Source: Bradyrhizobium yuanmingense (GTDB lineage: Bacteria; Pseudomonadota; Alphaproteobacteria; Rhizobiales; Xanthobacteraceae). From it: a DNA stretch of 64,000 bases. A program made the position numbers and the translations under genes. The stretch is taken from the NCBI RefSeq assembly GCF_900094575.1, contig NZ_FMAE01000005.1, positions 248,001 through 312,000 of the forward strand. The letters run 5' to 3'. The first letter of the stretch is position 1. The number at the start of each line of letters is the position of its first letter. Below, one piece after another: positions 1 to 10,627 of the stretch. The notes under the pieces were generated by a model. It did no database searches, was not told the origin of the DNA, and saw only the letters and a program-made list of their open reading frames with translations.

Positions 1-1
1 C

Positions 2-388
2 CAGCGCCGGCTCGCCTACGAGTTCGACATGATCCAGAACCGCTGGGACCAGTCGCTGTCGCCCGGCAACGAGCAGTATTTCTATTGGGGCAGCGCGGCC
101 GCGGACAATCCGGGCACCCGCAACTACATGGGCGCCAGGGATCCCGCCGTCGATGCCATGATCGCCGCCCTGCTCGAGGCCCGTGAACATACGGATTTCG
201 TTTCGGCAGTGCGCGCGCTCGACCGCGCTCTGATCGCGGGCTTCTACACAATCCCGCTGTTTAACGTATCGGAGCAATGGATCGCGCGCTGGAATCGGAT
301 AGAACGGCCCAAGACCACCTCGCTCTCGGGCTATTTGCCGGAGACCTGGTGGTCGAAGGGGCAGCCGCAAGCTCATCAAGCGAAGTGA
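2..388 (+). CDS. ABC transporter substrate-binding protein, C-terminal part (partial)
   Basis: This is the C-terminal ~128 residues of a periplasmic solute-binding protein. The reading frame is open to the left edge of the window, so the start lies outside. The segment with YFYWGSAAADNPGTRNYMG, followed by an aspartate-rich helix (AVDAMIAALLEA) and a closing IPLFNVSEQWIARW strand, is typical of family 5 (peptide/nickel/oligopeptide) binding proteins, which deliver ligand to an ABC permease from the periplasm. The next gene begins 4 bases after the stop and is probably co-transcribed. The ligand cannot be told from this fragment. Family assignment is by recognition of the fold's C-terminal pattern. 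Confidence 0.75.
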   Translation, partial: QRRLAYEFDMIQNRWDQSLSPGNEQYFYWGSAAADNPGTRNYMGARDPAVDAMIAALLEAREHTDFVSAVRALDRALIAGFYTIPLFNVSEQWIARWNRIERPKTTSLSGYLPETWWSKGQPQAHQAK

Positions 389-392
389 CGCC

Positions 393-1895
393 GTGAACCA
401 GCCAGCAATATCGCCGACGCTCGACACATTGTTTCAGCGCACGCTGATGCGGCAGCCGCACGCGACCGCCCTGCTCGATCCGCTCAACAAGGCACGCATC
501 ACCGGGCACCAGCCGCGGCGGATGAGCTATACCGAGGCCGATACCGCCATCGAGGCGCTGTCGGCGCATTTCGTCGAATCCGGCCTGCCCGCCAATTCCG
601 TGATCGCGATCCAGTTGCCCAACACGGTCGAGTTCGTGCTGACCGTGCTCGCCGCCCATCGCGCCGGCCTCGTCGTCGCCGTGCTGCCGCTGCTCTGGCG
701 CCATGCGGAACTGACCGCAGCGCTCAACCGCACCGCCGCGCGCGCCATCGTTACCATGAGCACGGTCGACGGCGTCAGCTATGCTGATCTCGCCATGCAC
801 GCCGCGGCCGAGGCGTTCTCGATCCGGCACGTCTACGGCTTCGGAAGCGACCTGCCCGAAGGCATGGCTTCGCTCGACGACGTCCTGGCACGCCCGCCCG
901 GCACCACGCGCGCCGTGATCCAGGACGGCCGCAAGGCGGCCATGATCTCCTTCGACGTCACGGCGGAGGGCTTCCGTCCGGTGCCGCGGCCGCATTTCAG
1001 CCTGATCGCGGGCGGCCTTGCGATGTCGCTCGAAGCCGACATCAAGCAGGGCGCGACCGTGATGGCGGCGTTCACGCCGATGTCGTTCGCAGGGCTCGCC
1101 TCCTCGCTCGCGGTGTGGCTGCTCTCGGGCGGCACGATGGCGCTGCATCATCCGTTCGAGAACGATGTGCTGGAGCAGCAGATCAACGAGCACGAATGCG
1201 AGGTGCTGATCGCGCCGGCGCAGCTCGCGCTGCGGCTCGGCGATGCCGACCTCGCGGCGCGGATGCCCACTTTGCGCAACGTCATCGGCCTGTGGCGCGC
1301 GCCCGAGCAGGTCGCGGCAAGCGATGCCTGGATCGCGCCGCATGCGCCGCTGACCGACGTCTACCTGTTCGGCGAGGCCGGATTGTTCGGCGCCCGCCGC
1401 GGCGAGGACGGCATGCCGGTGCCGGTGATGCCGGGGCCGCACGGCGCTCCGCGCGAGCAGTCCGGCTCCTCCATCGCCGGCGAGATCCTGCTGACGCCGA
1501 AGGGCACGCTTGGCCTGCGCGGCGCGATGGTGCCGATCGCGGCCTACGCCCCGCCGCAGCCGGTCGGCGAGACGCTGACGGCGCAGCCGCCGCGTGACTA
1601 TGTCGACACCGGCTATGCCGCGCGGCTCGATCGCCCGAGCGGCGCGATCTGCATCACCGCGCCGCCCTCCGGCATCATGGCCGTCGGCGGCTATCGCTTC
1701 CTCTCAAACGACCTGCAGGAATGGGCGCGCCGGCTCGGCCAGGGCGCGCTGCTCACGGCGCTGCCCGACCGCCTCTCCGGCCACCGGCTCGCCGGGCGCG
1801 CCCAGGACAATGCCCGCGCCCGCGAGGCGCTCAGCGAGCTCGGGCTTAACCCCCTGATGGTCGAGGCTTTTCGCGACCGCTCTGGGCCGGTCTAG
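393..1895 (+). CDS. Degenerate AMP-binding (adenylate-forming) enzyme family protein
   Basis: This 500-residue protein has the overall layout of the acyl-CoA synthetase/adenylate-forming (ANL) superfamily. An N-terminal stretch (LPNTVEFVLTVLAAHRAG, about residues 70-90) matches the start of AMP-binding domains, and a DTG near residue 405 matches the ATP-ribose-binding aspartate region. The usual Ser/Thr/Gly-rich phosphate loop (TSGTTGxPKG) is not visible where expected (about residues 180-200), and the C-terminal lid with the catalytic lysine is not obvious. It may be a diverged or non-adenylating member. The GTG start at 393 follows the binding-protein stop by 4 bases, indicating one operon; such pairs could import and activate a carboxylic acid, but that is inference. 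Confidence 0.7.
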   Translation: MNQPAISPTLDTLFQRTLMRQPHATALLDPLNKARITGHQPRRMSYTEADTAIEALSAHFVESGLPANSVIAIQLPNTVEFVLTVLAAHRAGLVVAVLPLLWRHAELTAALNRTAARAIVTMSTVDGVSYADLAMHAAAEAFSIRHVYGFGSDLPEGMASLDDVLARPPGTTRAVIQDGRKAAMISFDVTAEGFRPVPRPHFSLIAGGLAMSLEADIKQGATVMAAFTPMSFAGLASSLAVWLLSGGTMALHHPFENDVLEQQINEHECEVLIAPAQLALRLGDADLAARMPTLRNVIGLWRAPEQVAASDAWIAPHAPLTDVYLFGEAGLFGARRGEDGMPVPVMPGPHGAPREQSGSSIAGEILLTPKGTLGLRGAMVPIAAYAPPQPVGETLTAQPPRDYVDTGYAARLDRPSGAICITAPPSGIMAVGGYRFLSNDLQEWARRLGQGALLTALPDRLSGHRLAGRAQDNARAREALSELGLNPLMVEAFRDRSGPV

Positions 1896-1982
1896 GCGCG
1901 GTTTCAGCGCCTGCGTTGACGCAGCATTAAGGCGGCCAACCTAGATTGCGGCGGCAAATTGTTGCGCGATCAGAGTTTTTAC

Positions 1983-3206
1983 ATGTCCCAGGCGGGCCCG
2001 ATCCTGTTTGTGTCCGATGCCGAACGCCCCGCCTTCGTGGCGGCGCTGGACGAGGACCGGCTCTTTCCCGTTGTCGACACCGACTGGACCAGCGCGCCGC
2101 GCGCGGTCGAAGAGGTGCAGCCGGCCGCGGTTCTCGCTGCGGTCCATGCCGGGCACGAGCCGCATGTGACGCGGCTTGCTCAGAAGATCGCCGCTCAATC
2201 GCCTTACCTGCCCTTCGTGGCCCTGGATGCGGCGGGCACGCTGCCGCACAACGCCCTGCCCTTCTCCTCGCGCGGCGGCAATCCCGACCGGCTGATCGCG
2301 CGGCTCCGGGCGGCGCTGCGCGTGCGGACATTGCACGCAACGGTTCTGCGCCGGCTGCCCGAAGTGAAAGTCGCGCTGCCGCAGGGCGATCCCGCACGCG
2401 ATGCCACCGTGCTCCTGATCGGCCGCGGCGCGGCTTACCCTGCGCTCTCCGTCGCGTTCGGCGAACGCGTCGGCGTGGTCGGTGCGCTCTCGATCGAGGC
2501 TGCCGCGAAACACCTCAACACCCGCGATCTCGACGGCGTCGTGCTCGCCGAAGGTTTTACCGCGCGCGTGACCGATGCGTTTCTGACCGTGCTCGCCGAA
2601 GACACCCGCTTCCGCAGCCTGCCCGTGGTTGTCACCGCCCACCAGCTCACCCAGAGCTACGACCTGCCCAATCTCGAGCTGATCACCGGCGAGCCGCCGA
2701 GGATCGCGGCCAACGCGCTACCCTTGATCCGCCAGCACGCCATGGAAGCGCAGCTGAGCCGCACGCTACGCTCGATCGATGCCGGCGGCTGGCTCGATCC
2801 GCGCAGCGGCCTGCTCACGGTGGAAGCCTTCGCCCGCGATTTCGCCAAGGCGGTCGAGCAGACGCTCGCCCGCGGCGGCGGCCTCTCGGTCGCGCGCTTC
2901 GCCTTCGATCCCAACAATCCCCGCGCCCAGCTCGACGCCGCCCGCATCCTCAGCCGCCTGATGCGGCAGATGGACTTTGGTGCCGCGCAGAAGGACGGCT
3001 CGGTCATTGTCGTGTTCGCCGAGACCGACTTCCGCACCGCGCACATGATCGCGCGTCGTCTCTCGGCAGTGATGCGGCACACGTCCAACGGCAAGCACGA
3101 GATGCGCAGCGATCCCGTGGTCAGCGTGGACTCGCTGTCGCCGTCGGATACGGCAAGGTCCTTGCTGGCGCGGCTGTCGGCGGACGCGTCAAGGGCGGCG
3201 TCTTAG
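1983..3206 (+). CDS. Degenerate receiver/GGDEF-like regulatory protein
   Basis: A roughly 407-residue cytoplasmic protein. The ATG at 1983 was chosen over an upstream TTG at 1959. The first ~250 residues look like two alternating beta/alpha Rossmann-type units resembling receiver domains (GPILFVSDAERPAF; DATVLLIGRGAAY). The C-terminal ~150 residues begin with DPRSGLLTVEAFARDFAKAV, which copies the start of GGDEF domains (DxLTGLxNRRAF). The GG(D/E)EF catalytic turn is replaced by sequence around QKDGSVIVVFAE, so diguanylate cyclase activity is not expected. It converges on mfd, with a palindromic repeat between the two genes. A c-di-GMP-related or scaffold role is possible but unproven. Confidence 0.65.
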   Translation: MSQAGPILFVSDAERPAFVAALDEDRLFPVVDTDWTSAPRAVEEVQPAAVLAAVHAGHEPHVTRLAQKIAAQSPYLPFVALDAAGTLPHNALPFSSRGGNPDRLIARLRAALRVRTLHATVLRRLPEVKVALPQGDPARDATVLLIGRGAAYPALSVAFGERVGVVGALSIEAAAKHLNTRDLDGVVLAEGFTARVTDAFLTVLAEDTRFRSLPVVVTAHQLTQSYDLPNLELITGEPPRIAANALPLIRQHAMEAQLSRTLRSIDAGGWLDPRSGLLTVEAFARDFAKAVEQTLARGGGLSVARFAFDPNNPRAQLDAARILSRLMRQMDFGAAQKDGSVIVVFAETDFRTAHMIARRLSAVMRHTSNGKHEMRSDPVVSVDSLSPSDTARSLLARLSADASRAAS

Positions 3207-3234
3207 CTTTCTCGCGGGCTGTCGCAATAACCAC

Positions 3235-3321
3235 CGTCATTGCGAGCGCAGCGAAGCAATCCAGAATCCCTCCGCGGAAAGACTCTGGATTGCTTCGTCG
3301 CAAGGGCTCCTCGCAATGACG
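3235..3321. repeat. Dispersed palindromic repeat (CGTCATTGCGAGCGC family)
   Basis: The left arm starts CGTCATTGCGAGCGCAGCG and the right arm ends TCGCAATGACG; the inner parts (AGCAATCCAGA / TCTGGATTGCTTCG) are also complementary. It forms a long imperfect hairpin between two convergent genes. A second copy with the same arms lies at 9561-9640. It has no coding capacity. Such elements are common between convergent genes in Bradyrhizobium and Rhodopseudomonas. Confidence 0.9.
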
Positions 3322-3338
3322 CGGTGAGGCCGGTGCCT

Positions 3339-6300
3339 CTACGCCGCCTTCTTGCTCTCGGCGAGCTGCGCCAGCTGCCGCATGATCTCCGTGGTGCCGG
3401 CAAGACGCTCTTCCGGGGTCTCCCAGTCCTGCAGGAACACAACCTTCATGTCGGGCCGCACCTTGGCGGCCTGGCCGTAGCTGCGGATGAAGCTCACGAG
3501 GCGCTCGGGATGGGCGAAGGAATTGTCGCGGAAGACGATGACGGCGCCCTTCGGGCCGGCGTCGATCTTCTCGACATTGGCCCGGCGGCAGAACGCCTTG
3601 ATCGCGGCGACCTTGAACAGATAGCGCACCTCGTCCGGCAGCACGCCGAAGCGGTCGCGCATCTCGGCGCCGAAATTCTCGATCTCCTCCTCGGTGTCGA
3701 GATCGGCCAGGCGCCGGTACAGCGACAGCCGCACCGAGAGGTCGCTGACATAGTCCTCCGGAATCAGCACGGGCATGCCGATGGTGATCTGGGGCGACCA
3801 GCGATCGGCGGCGGGCTCGGAGACGCCGGCCTTGAGGTTGACGATCGCCTCCTCCAGCATCGACTGATAGAGCTCGAAGCCGACCTCCTTGATGTGGCCG
3901 GACTGCTCCTCGCCGAGCAAATTGCCGGCGCCGCGGATGTCGAGGTCGTGCGAGGCGAGCTGGAAGCCGGCGCCCAGCGTCTCCAGCGACTGCAGCACGG
4001 TGAGCCGGCGCTCGGCCTGCGCCGTGATCTTCTGCTGCGCCGGCAGCGTGAACAGCGCATAGGCCCGCAGCTTGGAGCGGCCGACGCGGCCGCGCAGCTG
4101 GTAGAGCTGGGCAAGGCCGAACATATCGGCGCGATGCACGATCAACGTGTTGGCGTTGGGGATGTCGAGGCCGGACTCGACTATGGTGGTCGACAACAGA
4201 ACGTCGAACTTGCCGTCGTAGAACGCGGTCATGATGTCCTCGATCACGGCCGGCGGCATCTGGCCATGCGCGACCGCGACCTTCATCTCGGGCACGTTCT
4301 TGTCGAGGAAGTCCTTGACCTCGGCGAGATCGTCGATGCGCGGCACCACGTAGAACGCCTGGCCGCCACGATAGCGCTCGCGCAGGAGCGCTTCGCGGAT
4401 CATCAGGGGATCGTGCGGGGCGACGAAGGTTCGCACCGCGAGACGGTCGACCGGGGGCGATGCGATGATCGAGAGCTCGCGGACGCCGGTCAGTGCCAAT
4501 TGGAGCGTGCGCGGGATCGGGGTCGCCGACAGCGTCAGCACGTGCACCTCGGCGCGCAGCGCCTTCAACCGCTCCTTGTGGCTGACGCCGAAATGCTGCT
4601 CCTCGTCGACGATGAGCAGGCCAAGGTCGCGGAATTTGATCGCCTTGCCGAGCAACGCGTGGGTGCCGACGACGATGTCGACCGAGCCGTCGGCGATACC
4701 CTTCTTGACCTCGTTGAGCTGCTTGGTCGGGATCAGGCGCGAGGCCTGCGCGACGTTGACCGGGAAGCCTTTGAAGCGCTCGCTGAAGGTCCGGTAGTGC
4801 TGACGCGCCAGCAGCGTGGTCGGCACCACGACCGCGACCTGCTTGCCGTCGAGCGCCACGGCGAAGGCGGCGCGCAGCGCCACCTCGGTCTTGCCGAAGC
4901 CGACGTCGCCGCAGATCAGGCGATCCATCGGGCGGCCCTTTTCGAGATCCTTCAGCGTGGACTCGATCGCGCCCAGCTGGTCCTCGGTCTCGTCATAGGG
5001 GAAGCGTGCGCAGAACTCGTCGTAGACGCCCTGCTGCACCGGCAGCTTCGGCGCTTCGTGCAGCATGCGTTCGGCCGCGATCTTGATCAGCTCGCCCGCG
5101 ATCTCGCGGATGCGGTTCTTCAGTTTTGCTTTTCGGGTCTGCCAGCCCGAGCCACCGAGCCGATCGAGCTCGACCGTGGTTTGATCAGAGCCGTAACGCG
5201 ATAAGAGCTCGATGTTCTCGACCGGCAGGAACAGCTTGGTCTCGGCGGCATAATGCAGCTCGAGGCAGTCATGCGGCGCGCCGGCGACGTCCAGCGTCTG
5301 CAGGCCGATGAACCGGCCGATGCCGTGATCGACGTGGACGACGATGTCGCCGGCGGTGAGGCTCGTCACCTCCGAGATGAAATTGTCGAGCTTGCGACTG
5401 GCCTTGCGCGGCCGCACCAGGCGATCGCCAAGGATGTCCTGCTCGCTGATGACGGCGATCTCGTCGGTCTCGAAGCCGCTCTCGAGGCCGAGCACGGCGA
5501 GCATGGTCTCGTTGCGCGGCGTCGCCTGCACCGTCCGCCACGAATTGACGCTGGTGGTGTGGGCGAGCTTGTGGTCGCGCAGCATCGAGGTCATGCGGTC
5601 GCGCGAGCCCTCCGTCCACAGCGCGATCACGACCTTCTTGCGCTGCGCCTGCAGCGCCATGACGTGGCTGACCACGGACTCGAACACGTTGACATTGCTG
5701 TCGTTGCGCTCCGGCGCGAAATCGCGGCCCTTGCGCGCACCTGCATCGACTACGCCGGTGCCGTCGGTCGGCACCGAGAACGGCGTCAGCCGCGCCAGCG
5801 GGATCGCGCCGAGGCGCTTGGTCCATTCCTCCTCGGTCAGGTACAGCCGGTCGGGCGGCAGCGGCTTGTAGATCGCGCCGCCGCTGGGATGCTCCATCGC
5901 ATCGCGCCGGGCCTCGTAATAGTCAAGGATCTGCTTGAAGCGCTCGCGCACGGCGTCCTCGGCCTGCGGCTCGATCGCGATCGCAGCGCCTTGCAGATAA
6001 TCGAACAGCGTGTCCATCCGGTCCTGGAACAGCGGCAGCCAGTGCTCCATGCCGGGATGGCGGCGGCCTTCGCTGACCGCCTCGTACAGCGCATCGTCGC
6101 GCTCGGGCGCGCCGAACTCGGCGACATAGCCCATGCGGAAACGGCGGATGGTGTCGGTGACGAGCTGGAACTCGGAGACCGGTACGAGGTCGAGCGAGCG
6201 CATGTCGAGCAGCGTGCGCTGGGTCTCCGCGTCGAAGGAGCGGATCGATTCCAGGCTGTCCCCAAAGAAGTCGAACCGCACTGGCTGCTCGAGGCCGGCC

Positions 6301-6857
6301 GGAAACAGATCCAAAATGCCGCCGCGCACGGCATATTCGCCGGGCTCGCGCACGGTGGAGGAACGGTTGTAGCCGTTGTGCTCGAGCCAGGCGACAACGG
6401 TGTCCATCGGCACGACATTGCCCGGCGCGACCGACAGCGCCTGCGCCGCGACCAGCTCGCGCGCGGGCACGCGCTGCACCACCGCGTTCACCGTGGTCAG
6501 CACGATCAGCGGCTTGTCGCTGCCGGTGAGCGAGGCCAGCCGCGCCAGCGTGGTCAGGCGCTGGGCGAGCACGCCGCCATGCGGCGAGACGCGGTCATAG
6601 GGTTGGCAGTCCCAGGCCGGGAAGGTCAGCACCGGCAGATCGGGCGCGAAGAACCGCAAGCCGCGTTCGAGCGACTGCATGCGCCCGCCGTCGCGGCAGA
6701 CCACGGCGAGGCTGACCGCCGGCTTCTTCGGCCGCGCCGCGATGGCACGGGCGAGATCGGAGACGACGAGGCCTTCGGCACCTTCCGCGACATTGGCGAG
6801 CGTCAGCGCGCGGCCGGGCGCGAGCAGCTCGGCCGGAGATTTCATTCCCTGCTTCAT
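3339..6857 (-). CDS. mfd: Transcription-repair coupling factor Mfd
   Basis: This 1172-residue protein is the normal length for Mfd, the SF2 translocase that removes RNA polymerase stalled at DNA lesions and recruits UvrA. It shows the UvrB-homology N-terminal region, a CarD-like RNA-polymerase-interaction segment (GDIVVHVDHGIGRFIGLQ, about residues 500-520), Walker A GDVGFGKTE, DEEQ box (DEEQHFG), motif III SATPIPRT, motif VI QLRGRVGRS and the translocation motif RGAGNLLGEEQSGH. A C-terminal D7-like region follows. The ATG overlaps the stop of sdhE in an ATGA junction, so the two are translationally coupled. A diverged paralogue is present at 30242-33640. Confidence 0.97.
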   Translation of the reverse strand: MKQGMKSPAELLAPGRALTLANVAEGAEGLVVSDLARAIAARPKKPAVSLAVVCRDGGRMQSLERGLRFFAPDLPVLTFPAWDCQPYDRVSPHGGVLAQRLTTLARLASLTGSDKPLIVLTTVNAVVQRVPARELVAAQALSVAPGNVVPMDTVVAWLEHNGYNRSSTVREPGEYAVRGGILDLFPAGLEQPVRFDFFGDSLESIRSFDAETQRTLLDMRSLDLVPVSEFQLVTDTIRRFRMGYVAEFGAPERDDALYEAVSEGRRHPGMEHWLPLFQDRMDTLFDYLQGAAIAIEPQAEDAVRERFKQILDYYEARRDAMEHPSGGAIYKPLPPDRLYLTEEEWTKRLGAIPLARLTPFSVPTDGTGVVDAGARKGRDFAPERNDSNVNVFESVVSHVMALQAQRKKVVIALWTEGSRDRMTSMLRDHKLAHTTSVNSWRTVQATPRNETMLAVLGLESGFETDEIAVISEQDILGDRLVRPRKASRKLDNFISEVTSLTAGDIVVHVDHGIGRFIGLQTLDVAGAPHDCLELHYAAETKLFLPVENIELLSRYGSDQTTVELDRLGGSGWQTRKAKLKNRIREIAGELIKIAAERMLHEAPKLPVQQGVYDEFCARFPYDETEDQLGAIESTLKDLEKGRPMDRLICGDVGFGKTEVALRAAFAVALDGKQVAVVVPTTLLARQHYRTFSERFKGFPVNVAQASRLIPTKQLNEVKKGIADGSVDIVVGTHALLGKAIKFRDLGLLIVDEEQHFGVSHKERLKALRAEVHVLTLSATPIPRTLQLALTGVRELSIIASPPVDRLAVRTFVAPHDPLMIREALLRERYRGGQAFYVVPRIDDLAEVKDFLDKNVPEMKVAVAHGQMPPAVIEDIMTAFYDGKFDVLLSTTIVESGLDIPNANTLIVHRADMFGLAQLYQLRGRVGRSKLRAYALFTLPAQQKITAQAERRLTVLQSLETLGAGFQLASHDLDIRGAGNLLGEEQSGHIKEVGFELYQSMLEEAIVNLKAGVSEPAADRWSPQITIGMPVLIPEDYVSDLSVRLSLYRRLADLDTEEEIENFGAEMRDRFGVLPDEVRYLFKVAAIKAFCRRANVEKIDAGPKGAVIVFRDNSFAHPERLVSFIRSYGQAAKVRPDMKVVFLQDWETPEERLAGTTEIMRQLAQLAESKKAA

Positions 6858-7144
6858 GCGTTGCCGTCCGCGATCGGGAACGCCTTGATGCGGGCAAACA
6901 GCGCGCCGGTGACGTCGGCCGGCAGCACCTTGTCACCGGTGATGGCGGCATAGAGATCGGGATCGTTGACCTCGAGCAAGGTCTCGAGCTGGCTCAGCTC
7001 GTCGTCGGACAGATTGCCGATCTCGGCATCCGCGAAGCGGCCGAGGATCAGGTCCATCTCGCGCGTGCCGCGGTGCCAGCAGCGGAACAGAAGCCGCTTG
7101 CGGCGGTCATCCAGCCCGCTGCTCGATCGTGTCGTTCCCGTCAT
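6854..7144 (-). CDS. sdhE: FAD assembly factor SdhE
   Basis: A 96-residue protein of the SdhE/DUF339 family, which promotes covalent flavinylation of the succinate dehydrogenase flavoprotein in the cytoplasm. The signature RGxxE is present as RGTREMD near residue 26-32, preceded by DDRRKRLLFRCWHRGTRE, the family's typical first helix. Length matches the family (80-100). It sits directly upstream of mfd with a 4-base overlap, an arrangement I recall from related alphaproteobacteria. The ATG at 7144 has no strong Shine-Dalgarno, and a slightly later start is possible. Confidence 0.92.
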   Translation of the reverse strand: MTGTTRSSSGLDDRRKRLLFRCWHRGTREMDLILGRFADAEIGNLSDDELSQLETLLEVNDPDLYAAITGDKVLPADVTGALFARIKAFPIADGNA

Positions 7145-7253
7145 GTCTCAAATCCAGTCAAACGCAGAAAGCCCGGACGTGCCGGGCGGGGGTGATATAG
7201 CCACTTGGACCCCCGGTGTCAGCCCTTTGTTGCGGGAGGTCGTCCCTCCAATC

Positions 7254-7371
7254 CGTCATGGCCGGGCATAGCCGTCTGAAGGACGGCGTCGCTTCCGCTC
7301 GCCTATGTCCCGGCCATCCACGTCGCGCGGAAAAAAAGCCGTGGATGCCCGGCATAAAGCCGGGCATGACG
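7254..7371. repeat. Dispersed palindromic repeat (CGTCATGGCCGGGC family)
   Basis: It begins CGTCATGGCCGGGCATAG and ends GCCGGGCATGACG, with inner complementary blocks (ATGTCCCGGCCATCCACG / CGTGGATGCCCGGC). The composition is that of a mobile palindromic repeat, distinct from the CGTCATTGCG family. It lies in the divergent gap between sdhE and recG, with its right end 26 bases before the recG start, so it could affect recG expression. Confidence 0.8.
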
Positions 7372-7397
7372 GCGAGGAACGATCTTAGATTCCCCGA

Positions 7398-9506
<2,109 letters not shown>

Positions 9507-9560
9507 CTTTGAGGCAGTGCCGCAAGATTCGTGACAGACGCAAAGGCACCGGAACCTCCA

Positions 9561-9640
9561 CGTCATTGCGAGCGCAGCGAAGCAATCCAGAATCTTCCCG
9601 CGGAGGCAGCCTGGATTGCTTCGCTGCGCTCGCAATGACG
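9561..9640. repeat. Dispersed palindromic repeat (CGTCATTGCGAGCGC family), second copy
   Basis: A near-perfect inverted repeat: CGTCATTGCGAGCGCAGCG at the left and CGCTGCGCTCGCAATGACG at the right, with AAGCAATCCAG / CTGGATTGCTT inside. Same family as 3235-3321. It lies between the convergent recG and the oxidoreductase gene and could act as a bidirectional hairpin. Confidence 0.92.
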
Positions 9641-9666
9641 TGTTGAGAGAGCGAGAATGCGCGCGA

Positions 9667-10524
9667 TCAGGCCTTCTTCCGCGCGATGCTCGCCGCGAAG
9701 GTCTTCATCAATCCCGCATCCACAGCCTCCCCCTTCGCATCCTCCGCCAGATGCTCGAACCACCGCGCAAAGCCCTCGTAGATCTGGCTGGCCGGATGAT
9801 CGGGCCCGAGGAATCCTGAAATCTCCCGCATCTCGGCGACCCAGCGATAGGCCTTCGGGATCATGTCGGGCAGCGCGACTTCGAGCCGCGCCAAGATGGC
9901 GGGCTGGCTCAGCGCGAGCTCGTCGCGCAGTGCATCGGCCGCGCCCGCCTTCGTGGCTGCGATCACCATCGCCGATCCGATGCCGGCGAGGCCCTTGACG
10001 ACGCCGGCATAGGACATTTTCAACGCCGAGGCCGCGCCGACCGGGCCTTCGACGATCCGCACGTCGAGGCCGAGATCCCCAAGCACGGCAACGTCCTTGG
10101 CGTGCTCGCCCGACATGTAGAAGGCCGGGCTCTTGCCACCTGGCTGCGGCGGAAAGCCGATGATGCCGGCATCGACGAACGGCGCCTGCACCGAGCCGAT
10201 GATCTCCTCGATTCTTTGCACGGTATCGACATTGACGGCGTTGCAATCGACCACGACCGGCTTCTTCTCGCGCCTGACGATCAGCGCGGCCAGCCGTTCG
10301 GCCAGCGCGACGGCCTCGCCCGGCGGCACGATCGAGAGGATGATGTCGGCGTCCGCGATCGCATCGTCGTCGGCGCCGACCATGCCGGCGTCCGCCGCGC
10401 GTTTCAGCGTCGCCCCGCTCCGCCCCTTGAGCGACGTCAGCACGCGCGCACCGTTCTCGCTGAGGCGGCGGGCCACGGCGCTGCCCATGGCGCCGGGGGC
10501 GAGGATCGCAATGGTTTTGGACAT
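9667..10524 (-). CDS. NAD(P)-binding 6-phosphogluconate dehydrogenase-like oxidoreductase (DUF1932 type)
   Basis: A 285-residue cytoplasmic protein. The N-terminal Rossmann fold has the dinucleotide motif GAMGSAVARRL (about residues 11-21), followed by the beta-hydroxyacid dehydrogenase pattern DADIILSIVPPGEA. The middle region GGKSPAFYMSGEHA and the C-terminal helical domain (AGVVKGLAGIGSAMVIAATKAG; RWVAEMREISGFLG) match the DUF1932 family rather than canonical 3-hydroxyisobutyrate dehydrogenase. The substrate cannot be assigned. It is a single gene flanked by a repeat and a 103-base gap before the next gene. Confidence 0.85.
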   Translation of the reverse strand: MSKTIAILAPGAMGSAVARRLSENGARVLTSLKGRSGATLKRAADAGMVGADDDAIADADIILSIVPPGEAVALAERLAALIVRREKKPVVVDCNAVNVDTVQRIEEIIGSVQAPFVDAGIIGFPPQPGGKSPAFYMSGEHAKDVAVLGDLGLDVRIVEGPVGAASALKMSYAGVVKGLAGIGSAMVIAATKAGAADALRDELALSQPAILARLEVALPDMIPKAYRWVAEMREISGFLGPDHPASQIYEGFARWFEHLAEDAKGEAVDAGLMKTFAASIARKKA

Positions 10525-10627
10525 CGTGCACTCCAGGTCGAATTCCGAGCGGCAGGTTCGGTCGACCTGAGCCTAGCAGAGGACGAATGCGCCCGCGTGA
10601 ACGCGACCATCCCGCAACGGAATGGCC

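Noticed and set aside
261..1442. 393-codon minus-strand frame opposite the adenylate-forming gene
   Set aside because: Arg/His-rich shadow of a well-supported gene; no motif.
3240..6953. Long open frames antisense to mfd (up to 654 codons)
   Set aside because: They follow from high GC and codon bias of mfd; their products are His/Arg/Asp-rich without domain-like character.
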